From NCBI GenBank assembly GCA_964597275.1, contig CAZQXS010000003.1, positions 1-64,000 on the forward strand: DNA of 64,000 bases, in the 5' to 3' direction. Under the pieces are notes generated by a model, which saw only the letters and a list, made by a program, of their open reading frames with translations, made no database searches and was not told where the DNA came from. Below are positions 53,027 through 60,899 of the stretch, piece by piece. This stretch comes from UBA8110 sp964597275. GTDB taxonomy: Bacteria; SAR324; NAC60-12. How positions within the stretch are numbered: the first letter of the stretch is position 1; each line of letters starts with the position of its first letter. The translations under genes were made by a program, and so were the position numbers.

Positions 53027-53596
53027 CTAGTTGGTGCGAGCGCGGGTGGGCTTGGTTTCCAAGCGGTGGATGGCGGATTCGTTGGTGCGGTGCAGGGGGG
53101 GCTTGGCGACTTGATAGCGCAACACGACCTTGCGGAGGTTTTTGTAGTTGAGTCCCTGTGCCTGCACCTTTGCAACCGCTTGCACCGACCTGCCCGCCTT
53201 TTTCTCCGAGGTCATTTCCGCTTCCTTTTCCTTCCAGCGCAGGTAGGGTTCCCGGTGGTCAATCACCTGCCGCAGTTTCCCATAATGCAGTGAGGAGCGG
53301 GATTTGCGGATGGGGGGAAGGGTGTGGTCCGAGGCCAACTGCTTTTTGCGCTGACGCTTCCAGCGCTGGTAGTTGGGATTCCTGGACTCCAAAGTCTGGC
53401 GCAGCTGCGGCAGGCGCTTGGACCAGGTTTGGCTGAGCGAGTTCTCTGGGTACGCCGTGGGCACCCGCTGGGCCTGGGCGAGGTCGGCCAGCAAGAGGCT
53501 CCCCAGCAAAATCCCCAACCCCAAAAACCACAACCCGCTTTGCCGGGCAGGGTGCGCCGCCACTTGGACGGCACGGACAGAGGCGTGGGTGCGCAT
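53027..53596 (-). CDS. Uncharacterised secreted basic protein
   Basis: This 189-residue protein has a signal peptide or anchor (LWFLGLGILLGSLLLADLAQAQ). The rest is highly basic, with repeated RWK-type stretches (YQRWKRQRKKQLAS, YLRWKEKEAEM). No family is recognised. It begins 4 bases after the purQ stop on the same strand and so may be co-transcribed with it. Confidence 0.55.
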   Translation of the reverse strand: MRTHASVRAVQVAAHPARQSGLWFLGLGILLGSLLLADLAQAQRVPTAYPENSLSQTWSKRLPQLRQTLESRNPNYQRWKRQRKKQLASDHTLPPIRKSRSSLHYGKLRQVIDHREPYLRWKEKEAEMTSEKKAGRSVQAVAKVQAQGLNYKNLRKVVLRYQVAKPPLHRTNESAIHRLETKPTRARTN

Positions 53597-53600
53597 ACGC

Positions 53601-54278
53601 TCAACTTTGGAGAAAAGACACGGCTGAAGTGAAGAGTTGTTGTCCGTCCGCTGACCCCATCCACTCGGTCATGGCGCGTTCCGGGTGTGGCATCAAGCCA
53701 AGCACGTTCCGTTCCGCATTCGTGATTCCGGCGATGTTGGCCAGCGACCCGTTGGGGTTGTGCCCTTCGGCATAGCGAAAGACCACTTGCCCGTTTTGTT
53801 CCAACGTCGCCAAGGTCGCTGCGTCACAAAAGTAATTTCCCTCGCCATGCGCTACTGGAAGCCGCAACCGCGCCCCCAAGATGCAGGATTGCGTGAACGG
53901 GGTGTGGGTGGTGGCCACCTCCACTTCCGGGATCTTGCAAACAAACTGCAAGCTTGCGTTGCGTTGCAACGCCCCCGGCAGCAGTCCGGATTCGGTCAGC
54001 ACTTGAAACCCGTTGCAAATTCCCAAAATCGGCACCCCCTGAGCCGCCACCTTCCGAAGAGCCTGCACCACCGGACTCCGCGCTGCCAGCGCACCCGCCC
54101 GCAGGTAATCCCCGTGGCTGAAGCCCCCCGGAACCAAAACCAGCTCGAACCCGTCAAGCGAGGCGGTGGTGTGCCAAACGTATTCGGGGTCCAGTTCCGG
54201 AGTGTGCTGGGCCGCTTTGAACAAATCGGAGTCGCAGTTTGACCCCGGAAAGACCAGAACAGCAGTGCGGTGGCTCAT
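53601..54278 (-). CDS. purQ: Phosphoribosylformylglycinamidine synthase, glutaminase subunit
   Basis: This 225-residue class I glutamine amidotransferase has the triad Cys88 (GICNGFQ), His198 and Glu200 (PHPE). It supplies ammonia to PurL in the fourth step of purine synthesis and needs PurS. PurS is encoded 4 kb away at 58287 on the same strand, with three other genes in between. Small, three-component PurQ proteins are normally encoded next to purS and purL. Confidence 0.95.
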   Translation of the reverse strand: MSHRTAVLVFPGSNCDSDLFKAAQHTPELDPEYVWHTTASLDGFELVLVPGGFSHGDYLRAGALAARSPVVQALRKVAAQGVPILGICNGFQVLTESGLLPGALQRNASLQFVCKIPEVEVATTHTPFTQSCILGARLRLPVAHGEGNYFCDAATLATLEQNGQVVFRYAEGHNPNGSLANIAGITNAERNVLGLMPHPERAMTEWMGSADGQQLFTSAVSFLQS

Positions 54279-54510
54279 AACCGAGAGGATGGTGGAGGAA
54301 CAAAAAGGGCGAACACGGACACCTTTCGCAGTCTGGCATGATTTTTGAGCTACACCTTAACAAAGGGAGAGGTGAGTTCAAAATTCGGAACCTCGCTTCT
54401 TCCTGCAGGACTGCGGCCAACAGTGTGCCAGTAGATCATGGTTGGCCTGAACTTGAAAGGGGTTGTTTGCTTGAAGACGGCACCAAACCCCGCTTGCATC
54501 ACCGATCCGA
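54279..54510. other. Divergent intergenic region between purQ and the coiled-coil gene
   Basis: These 232 bases separate purQ from the MotB-like gene. A stretch near 54334 resembles half of a sigma-54 promoter but lacks the invariant GC. The coiled-coil gene has no clear Shine-Dalgarno. No small gene or strong hairpin is visible. Confidence 0.45.
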
Positions 54511-56337
54511 ATGAGTAACAGCAACTCCCGACGCGGACCCAAACCCGCCGCCTCTCTGAAAGCCCTCTCCTATTTTGTGGATGTGCTGGCGATGTTGGCG
54601 ATCATCTTCCTCATCCAGTCGGAAACCCAATCCAAGCAGCGCGAAGAGACCCACCAGCAGCAGACCACACAAAACGAGAACCAGCTTGAGGAACTGCTGA
54701 GACAGATCAGGGAATACGAGGCGCGGATCAAGCAATACGAGGCTCAGGAGCAACGACTGAAAACCGCCAACTTACAGGAGGAACTGTCCAACCAAGAGGA
54801 AGAGGTCAAGCAGACAACTCAGCGAATCCAGAACCTCTACTCTCAACTCGATCAGGCCATTGCCAAAAAGGACCAGTCCCTCCAGAGCTACCAAAGCGTT
54901 CTGAGCGACATGGAGACGAGGTACAACACTCAGGTTCAGGACTTGGAGGATCGCAACCTCCAGCAACAGAAAAACCTGGAGCAAACCCTTCAGGAGAAAT
55001 CACAGCTAGAGGAAAATCGGCAGAATCTGGTGGCGAAGCTGGAGCGTCTGGATGACAATCTGGAAAACCGCTCCAAGGACATTCGGAATTACTTGAGCAA
55101 AAACAAGCAGCTCCAGTCTGAGATCGCCAAAAAGGAGGATGACCTCAAGCTTCAGGTCAGCCAGCTCAACGCCGAGCATCGGCAAACCTTGGCCGAGAAA
55201 GCCGAGTCGTATCAGGACACGGTGGAGCACTTGGAACAATCGTATCAGCAAACGCTCACGGATGTGAAAGCATCGCACGAGCAGGACTTGCGCCACAAGG
55301 AAGTGAAGGCGCAGCAAATGCTGGCTGAGAAAGAAGAAGCGCTGAAGGCCGCCCTCGCAGTCAAGGATCAGGAGATTCAAGACGCCGTCCGCAAGGCTTT
55401 GACGGACAAGGAATCGGAACTGGAGAAAATTCTGGTCGATCAGCAAGTCCAAACTCGCAAGGCGCTGACGGATAAGGAAGCCGAACTCCTCAAGGCGCTT
55501 GCAGACAAGGAGGCCCAGTTCCAGAAGGCGCTTGCGGATCAGGAAGCCCAACTCCAAAAAGCACTGGCCGCAAAAGAAGCGTCCCAAAAGCATAAGCTGG
55601 AGGCCGAGAAGCAGGAGTACAAGAACGCCTTGGCCGAACTGGAGCGGAAGCTGCGGGACAAGGAGGGGCAACTCGCCAACCTGAAATCCCAGAGCAACGC
55701 GATCTCCACAAAGCATCAGGAACTTCTCAACGCCAAGCAGAAAATCGACAAGGAACTGGCAGGGGTCCGCAAGGCCAAGCGGGCGAAGAAAAAAATCACG
55801 GGCCGCCTGAAAGCACTGGAGAAGTACGGGGCATTGGTCACGCAGTTTGGGGAGGTGATCCTGCCGCTCAAGGACAACTCCTTCCGGCGCGATGATTACG
55901 TCATTCAGGCTCCGCTACAGGAGTTTCTGCGGGTGATCATTCCACGGTACGCAGGGCTGCTCTGCAGCAAGCCTCAACACTGCGAGCAGATCAAGGAGGT
56001 GAAGGTCGGCGGTCACGCCTCCCCGGTGTACATGGGCAAGTACGTGACTCCGGAGGATGAAAGCCCCATTGCCCGCTACGCGCAGCACTACAACTTGGAA
56101 CTGAGTTTCAAGCGTGCACAGGCGGTGTTCCACTTCATCAAGTTTGACATGGTCTTCCCGCACAAAGATGAGTTCATGAGGAAGCTGACGGACATCAGCG
56201 GACACGGATACTTGAAGGCCAAGGTGGTGCCTCGGCAGTATGTGGGCAAGTACGCAAAATGCGCAGAGGAGTACGACTGCAAGCAGGAACGCTATGTGGT
56301 GTTGACTTTTCAAATGTCGCTGGACAACAATCAATAA
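54511..56337 (+). CDS. MotB/ExbD-like membrane protein with long coiled coil and OmpA-like domain
   Basis: This 608-residue protein has one N-terminal membrane helix, YFVDVLAMLAIIFLIQS, with Asp24 placed as the ion-carrying Asp of ExbD, TolR and MotB. Residues about 38-430 are an almost unbroken coiled coil rich in Gln, Glu and Lys, including six 11-residue repeats (295-360). The C-terminal 160 residues are OmpA-like: YNLELSFKRAQAVFHFI carries the peptidoglycan-binding Asn528, Ser532 and Arg535-Ala536 pattern. It would anchor a motor-like stator to the cell wall over an unusually long reach. The TolQ/MotA-like partner follows after 12 bases. It resembles ZorB, but ZorB lacks such a long coil. 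Confidence 0.8.
   Translation: MSNSNSRRGPKPAASLKALSYFVDVLAMLAIIFLIQSETQSKQREETHQQQTTQNENQLEELLRQIREYEARIKQYEAQEQRLKTANLQEELSNQEEEVKQTTQRIQNLYSQLDQAIAKKDQSLQSYQSVLSDMETRYNTQVQDLEDRNLQQQKNLEQTLQEKSQLEENRQNLVAKLERLDDNLENRSKDIRNYLSKNKQLQSEIAKKEDDLKLQVSQLNAEHRQTLAEKAESYQDTVEHLEQSYQQTLTDVKASHEQDLRHKEVKAQQMLAEKEEALKAALAVKDQEIQDAVRKALTDKESELEKILVDQQVQTRKALTDKEAELLKALADKEAQFQKALADQEAQLQKALAAKEASQKHKLEAEKQEYKNALAELERKLRDKEGQLANLKSQSNAISTKHQELLNAKQKIDKELAGVRKAKRAKKKITGRLKALEKYGALVTQFGEVILPLKDNSFRRDDYVIQAPLQEFLRVIIPRYAGLLCSKPQHCEQIKEVKVGGHASPVYMGKYVTPEDESPIARYAQHYNLELSFKRAQAVFHFIKFDMVFPHKDEFMRKLTDISGHGYLKAKVVPRQYVGKYAKCAEEYDCKQERYVVLTFQMSLDNNQ
55393..55590 (+). repeat. Six tandem 33-bp repeats coding for 11-residue (hendecad) units
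   Basis: Within the coiled-coil gene, six units begin KALTDKESELE, KILVDQQVQTR, KALTDKEAELL, KALADKEAQFQ, KALADQEAQLQ and KALAAKEASQK. Eleven-residue periodicity gives a straight or right-handed coiled coil. The DNA units are also similar, so copy number could change by slippage or recombination. Confidence 0.85.
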
Positions 56338-56349
56338 GCAAGGAGGGAT

Positions 56350-57435
56350 ATGGAATCATTGGTCTATTGGTACGCGCTGATTGTCGGGGACGTCCTGACT
56401 CCGGCAATCTTTGTGCTGTTCGTGCTGGGGGGCATTCTCCTGTTCAAGCGGCACTACCTCGTGGAAAGCGAGCACCAGTTTGCCATTTCCCTGCAAAAAG
56501 GAGTGACGGACTACATTCAGGAACTCTACAAGCAGGAGCAGACTCGCGAGTTCTCGCAGATTGTTTGGGAAATCCTCAAGCAGGCGCACGACCACCGCAG
56601 GGTTCACGCCGAGGCGGTCACGCAAAAGGCGGAGCCGAAAAAACCGGAGCCTGCGGCCAAGGAAGCACCCGCTGAAGAGGGGGCGTCCAACCCGTTCATC
56701 CGGGCCGAAGCCCGTGCCGAAGCCACGATGGGGGCCGATGGGAAGCCCGCAAAGTTCGAACGTCCCACCTTCGATCTGGAGGACAAAACAGCGAAGTCTG
56801 AGTTCGGGAAGAAGTTCAATGACTATTTTGACAAGCGTTTTGAGGTGGAGAAGGGCATTGAGCAGATCATTGACAACACTCTGGAGCAAACCATCCACTG
56901 CGACTGGAATAAGCCGGACCCGAACTTTTTCAACATCGCGTCCTACGCCTTCAACTACAACCCCTACCTGCGCCGCATCTGGACCCTGACGTTTGATTCC
57001 GTCAACAGCCTGCTGAAAAGCTGGTCGGAGATTCTGGTCATGTTCGGGATTCTTGGAACCTTCGTCGGGTTTTTCATCGCACTCCAGTCTGGAGAGGAGC
57101 TCAAGGACGGGGTTTCGATTGCCATGGTGAGTTCCATTGTGGGGATGACTCTGGCGGTGGTGTTCCTGATATTGGAAAAGACCTTCACGGACGAGGAGAC
57201 CACCATGACCTCGGTGGAGATTTACAAGGACTCGCTGGAACTGATCTGGGTCAACTGCAAGGAGATTCAGGAGGGTCCGAAGCAGGAATCGGAATCGGTG
57301 AGCCGCCTCAAGTCCATCACTCAAGGGGGGAAGCAGGCATCCAAAACCCCACCACCGCTGCCTTCAGGCAATGGCAACGCGAACCCGTTTGCCGCCAAAA
57401 ACAATGGCGCGGGTGATGACTCGTACCACTTCTAG
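56350..57435 (+). CDS. TolQ/ExbB/MotA-like proton-channel protein
   Basis: This 361-residue inner-membrane protein has three predicted helices: residues about 12-32, 228-246 (ILVMFGILGTFVGFFIAL) and 256-278 (IAMVSSIVGMTLAVVFLIL). A cytoplasmic loop of about 190 residues lies between the first and second helices. The GILGTFVG and SSIVGMTLAVV stretches match the ExbB/TolQ/MotA channel pattern. The C-terminus is Pro-, Gly- and Asn-rich. AAGGAGG lies 4 bases before the ATG, and the gene follows the MotB-like one by 12 bases. Together they should form a 5:2 ion-driven stator. What it powers is unknown. Confidence 0.82.
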   Translation: MESLVYWYALIVGDVLTPAIFVLFVLGGILLFKRHYLVESEHQFAISLQKGVTDYIQELYKQEQTREFSQIVWEILKQAHDHRRVHAEAVTQKAEPKKPEPAAKEAPAEEGASNPFIRAEARAEATMGADGKPAKFERPTFDLEDKTAKSEFGKKFNDYFDKRFEVEKGIEQIIDNTLEQTIHCDWNKPDPNFFNIASYAFNYNPYLRRIWTLTFDSVNSLLKSWSEILVMFGILGTFVGFFIALQSGEELKDGVSIAMVSSIVGMTLAVVFLILEKTFTDEETTMTSVEIYKDSLELIWVNCKEIQEGPKQESESVSRLKSITQGGKQASKTPPPLPSGNGNANPFAAKNNGAGDDSYHF

Positions 57436-57466
57436 CCGCCCCTGTGGGGCGTGCGGTTCCGGATAG

Positions 57467-58249
57467 TCAACCGAGGGAGTCTTTGAAGATCTTGTAGAGG
57501 ATGCGCTCCTGCGCACTCACGCGGTCATCCGCTCCAATGAACTCTTCCAGCACTTCCTTGATCGTCTCAATCTGCGGCTCGTCGCAAATCCGGGCCAAGT
57601 CCTGTGTGGCGGCTCGGAAGTGATCCACGAGGCTTTCGCCCTTCCTCACCCACTCGTCCAGTTCTTCAAAGATTTCGCCAAGGAACGGACCCACCTCCTT
57701 TTGCGGCCCTCCCCACAGTTCCACGAAGACCCCGTAAATGATGTCCACCTCCTCGTCCTCCAAGGTGTCGGCCATGCCCACAATGATCATCAACTCCCCC
57801 AGCCGCATGAGGATCTCCCGGCTGAGCTTGATGCGATCCTCGTCCTCTCCAAAATCAAAGCTGATGCCTTGGGCGAACTGGCGGTAGTACAGCTTTTTGT
57901 GCTGGTTGTCTCCCTGGTTGACAGCAATCAGGCACTCGGCCAGTAGCTTGAGCGTGGCTTCGTCCAAGGTGGCACGGTCCTCTGCTTTTGCAACCTGATG
58001 GATGCACAGCACGGCCTCCTGCTTTTGGTCGTTCGACAAGGCCTGTGACAGCTCACTGATGTTGCCCTTGAAGTGATCCGACAGGGCATCTCCGTCATGG
58101 TGCTTGAGTTCGCCCTCGCAAATCTTGGCGAGCATGGCATGGATGTCCTTTTGGGTGCTGTGACTCAGTCCGCTCAGCAGCTTGACGATTTGCCCCTCCT
58201 GCTTTTTGTCCAGCAGCGGGTTGGTGTGGGAGCCTGCCTTGGTATTCAT
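57467..58249 (-). CDS. TerB-like domain protein in the purS-purQ insertion
   Basis: This 260-residue soluble protein has no signal peptide. TerB-like segments occur twice: AVLCIHQVAKAEDRATLDEATLKLL in the middle and EFIGADDRVSAQERILYKIFKDS at the C-terminus, each an acidic loop between helices. It lies 37 bases after purS on the same strand and converges on the motor-like pair. It may be a cytoplasmic partner of that pair or simply ride in the pur operon. Function is unknown. Confidence 0.65.
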   Translation of the reverse strand: MNTKAGSHTNPLLDKKQEGQIVKLLSGLSHSTQKDIHAMLAKICEGELKHHDGDALSDHFKGNISELSQALSNDQKQEAVLCIHQVAKAEDRATLDEATLKLLAECLIAVNQGDNQHKKLYYRQFAQGISFDFGEDEDRIKLSREILMRLGELMIIVGMADTLEDEEVDIIYGVFVELWGGPQKEVGPFLGEIFEELDEWVRKGESLVDHFRAATQDLARICDEPQIETIKEVLEEFIGADDRVSAQERILYKIFKDSLG

Positions 58250-58286
58250 ACGACCTCTTCAATTGGTTTGCATCTGGGGGTGTTTT

Positions 58287-58535
58287 TCATTCCGAAGCCA
58301 CTTGGATCTGGTAATCCTCAATCACAGCGTTGACCAGCAGCTTATCGCACATGCTTCGGAGTTGCGCTTCGGCTTCAGTCGCATCGTCGCAGTCGAGTTC
58401 GACCGCAATGGACTTGCCCACCCGGACGCTTTGCGCGGAGGGGAACCCCAGCGATTGCAGGGTGGTTTGCACGGCCTTGCCCTGTGGGTCCAGTACTTCA
58501 TCCTTGAGAGAAATGGTGATCGTGCCTTGGATCAT
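58287..58535 (-). CDS. purS: Phosphoribosylformylglycinamidine synthase subunit PurS
   Basis: This 82-residue protein has the PurS pattern ITISLKDEVLDPQGKAVQTTL, GKSIAVELD and CDKLLVNAVIEDYQI. It bridges PurQ and PurL in the small-subunit FGAM synthase. ATG 58535 overlaps the purC stop by four bases (ATGA). PurQ is displaced to 53601, and purL is not in the window. Confidence 0.93.
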   Translation of the reverse strand: MIQGTITISLKDEVLDPQGKAVQTTLQSLGFPSAQSVRVGKSIAVELDCDDATEAEAQLRSMCDKLLVNAVIEDYQIQVASE

Positions 58536-59254
58536 TTTGCTCCTTTCGTCAATCGCCGCCAAACCTCCTCGTAGGCATCCACCACCCCGCCCAGATCGCG
58601 CCGGAAGCGGTCCTTGTCCATTTTTTCTTGGGTCGTAGCATCCCAGAAGCGGCAGGTGTCCGGAGATATCTCATCGGCGAGCAGGAGGCTACCGTCGGCA
58701 GCTCTCCCGAACTCCAGCTTGAAATCCACAAGCAGGATGCCGCACGGCTCCAGCAGTTTTTTCAGGCATTCGTTGACGGTCAGCCCCCGTTGCCGCAATT
58801 CGGCCAGTTCCGCTTCGGTGGCCAGCCCCAACGTCTGGATGTGGACATCGGCAAGGATTGGATCACCCAAGTCGTCGTTTTTGTAGTAAAACTCGACAAT
58901 TGGCTCCGGCAGTTTACGGCCTTCTTCCCAGCCGATGCGCTTGCTCAGCGACCCTGCGGCAACGTTGCGCGTGACCACCTCCAGAGGAACGATCTCCACG
59001 CGCCGCACCAGTTGCTCGGTTTTGGAAAGCTGCTCGACAAAATGGCTCCGGATGCCCTGCTGGTGGAGGTGTTCAAAGAAGAAGGTGCTGATTTCGTTGT
59101 TGAGCCGCCCCTTGCCCTCAAGCTGCTCGAATTTCTCGCCGTTGAAGGCGGTGGTGTCGTTTTTGTACGCAACTCGCACCACCTCCGGGCTGTCCGTAGC
59201 GAAAATCTTTTTGGCCTTGCCCTCGTAAAGCAGGGTGCCAGCGCGGGAGTTCAT
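58532..59254 (-). CDS. purC: SAICAR synthetase
   Basis: This 240-residue ATP-dependent ligase joins aspartate to CAIR in purine synthesis. It has LLYEGKAKKIFATD and FNGEKFEQLEGKGRLNN at the N-terminus, LEVVTRNVAAGSLSKRIG in the middle, and LVDFKLEFGRAADGSLLLADEISPDTCRFWD. ATG 59254 lies 2 bases after the purK stop. It overlaps purS. Confidence 0.96.
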   Translation of the reverse strand: MNSRAGTLLYEGKAKKIFATDSPEVVRVAYKNDTTAFNGEKFEQLEGKGRLNNEISTFFFEHLHQQGIRSHFVEQLSKTEQLVRRVEIVPLEVVTRNVAAGSLSKRIGWEEGRKLPEPIVEFYYKNDDLGDPILADVHIQTLGLATEAELAELRQRGLTVNECLKKLLEPCGILLVDFKLEFGRAADGSLLLADEISPDTCRFWDATTQEKMDKDRFRRDLGGVVDAYEEVWRRLTKGAK

Positions 59255-59256
59255 GT

Positions 59257-60417
59257 TCAATCGAGTGCGTTCTTCAAGAGTGACGGAGTCCAAACCCCAA
59301 AGGAGATGAGCGTCTCCAGCACCGCTTTGGGATCGGTGCAGGTCAGGTTCAGGTGCCCCATCTTCCGGCCTTCCCGGGCCTCGTGCTTGTGATAAAGATG
59401 CAGGTGCGCGTTGGCCGGAAGCCGATCCAGTTGCTCCAGTAGCCCGGAAAGCTGTCCGCCGATCAGGTTCAGCATGACGACCGGAGTTTGCAGCGTCGGG
59501 TCGCCAAGCGGCCAGTTGGCAACGGCACGCAGGTGCTGCTCAAACTGCGAGGTCGCACATGCATCCTGCGTGTAGTGCCCGGAATTGTGCGGGCGCGGCG
59601 CGAGTTCGTTCACCAACAGGGTTTGGTCCGGAAGCAGAAAAAGCTCCAGTCCCACCACCCCGACCAAGTCCAAGGCATGGGCCACCTGCTGCGCGAGTCT
59701 GGTCGCCAGCGCTTCAACCTGTCGGTTGATTCTCGCTGGAACCCTCGTCAAAGTCAGTATGTTTTTCTCGTGGACGTTTTCCCCAACCGGAAAACAGGCG
59801 ACCTCGCCAGCGGGATTGCGGGCCACCACGACCGACAATTCGCGCTCGAATTCCACGAGTTTTTCGGCAATGAACGGAGGTGCGGATTTTTCCGACAGTT
59901 CCCCAAGGCTCGCCTCAACGGCAGACGCAGAGGTGATTTTGCGCTGCCCCTTGCCGTCGTAACCGCCCGTGACGGTTTTCAGCATCAGCGGCCCAAGGGC
60001 GTTTTGGGCTTCCTGCAATTCGGCGACCGACTCGACCACCCGGAAGGGCGTGACGGGGAAGCCCTGCGCCTGCAAGGTGGTTTTTTCGCGGATGCGGTGC
60101 TGGCTGAGCGCAAGCAGCCGACTGCCCTGCGGAACCGCAACCTGCGCTTCCAGAAACTCCACTCCGGCCACATCCACATTCTCGAACTCGTAGGTCACGA
60201 GGTCGGAGCGCTTGGCCAGTTCCGCCAACGCGGCACGGTCTCCGTAGGGCGCGGCGATCACCTCTGCACCTGCAAAAAACGCTGGACAGTCCGGATTGGG
60301 GTCAAGCGCGACAAACCGGAAGCCCATCGCGTTGCCTGCATGAACGAGCATCTGGGCGAGTTGTCCTCCGCCCAGCAGACCGATGGTTGCGCCCGGAGGC
60401 AGGGGTTGCTTCGTCAC
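59257..60417 (-). CDS. purK: N5-carboxyaminoimidazole ribonucleotide synthase
   Basis: This 386-residue ATP-grasp enzyme makes N5-CAIR from AIR, bicarbonate and ATP. It shows IGLLGGGQLAQMLVHAG, VTYEFENVDV, LKTVTGGYDGKGQ and LVNELAPRPHNSGHYTQDAC. The start is GTG 60417, overlapping purE by four bases. Class I PurE, the next step, is encoded just upstream. Confidence 0.96.
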   Translation of the reverse strand: MTKQPLPPGATIGLLGGGQLAQMLVHAGNAMGFRFVALDPNPDCPAFFAGAEVIAAPYGDRAALAELAKRSDLVTYEFENVDVAGVEFLEAQVAVPQGSRLLALSQHRIREKTTLQAQGFPVTPFRVVESVAELQEAQNALGPLMLKTVTGGYDGKGQRKITSASAVEASLGELSEKSAPPFIAEKLVEFERELSVVVARNPAGEVACFPVGENVHEKNILTLTRVPARINRQVEALATRLAQQVAHALDLVGVVGLELFLLPDQTLLVNELAPRPHNSGHYTQDACATSQFEQHLRAVANWPLGDPTLQTPVVMLNLIGGQLSGLLEQLDRLPANAHLHLYHKHEAREGRKMGHLNLTCTDPKAVLETLISFGVWTPSLLKNALD

Positions 60418-60899
60418 GGCAGTTCGCTTTGCAAAATCTCGTCGCGGGTGGCGTTGCGTCGGGCTTGCAGGCGTTCCGCGAGTTCCGGATCGTGCAGGGC
60501 GAGGATTTGCGCGGCGAGCAAACCCGCGTTGTGCGCCCCCGCCCCGCCAATCGCCAGCGTTCCCACCGGAACCCCGCGAGGCATTTGCACGATGGACAGC
60601 AGCGAGTCCCAGCCGCTCAGCGTGGACGACTTGACGGGAACGCCCAACACGGGAAGCGTGGTCTGCGCGGCCACCATTCCGGGCAGGTGCGCCGCACCTC
60701 CGGCTCCGGAGATGATCACCTGAAGCCCACGCAGACGGGCGGTTTTCGCATACTCGGCCAGCCAGTCCGGAGTGCGGTGCGCCGAGACGATTTTCTTTTC
60801 GTAAGTCACGCCAAGCTCGTCGAGAACGTCGCAGGCTTCCCGCATGGTGTCCCAGTCCGAACGGCTGCCCATGATCACGCCAACGGCAGGAGAGGTCAT
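60414..60899 (-). CDS. purE: N5-CAIR mutase
   Basis: This 161-residue class I PurE has GVIMGSRSDWDTM, VSAHRTPDWL and ISGAGGAAHLPGMVAA. It moves the carboxyl group of N5-CAIR to give CAIR. It overlaps the sensor-kinase gene by four bases upstream and purK by four bases downstream. Confidence 0.96.
   Translation of the reverse strand: MTSPAVGVIMGSRSDWDTMREACDVLDELGVTYEKKIVSAHRTPDWLAEYAKTARLRGLQVIISGAGGAAHLPGMVAAQTTLPVLGVPVKSSTLSGWDSLLSIVQMPRGVPVGTLAIGGAGAHNAGLLAAQILALHDPELAERLQARRNATRDEILQSELP

Noticed and set aside
54334..54349. A sigma-54-like element upstream of the coiled-coil gene (TGGCATG, four bases, TTGA)
   Set aside because: The -24 box is good, but the invariant GC of the -12 box is GA and the distance to the gene is about 165 bases.
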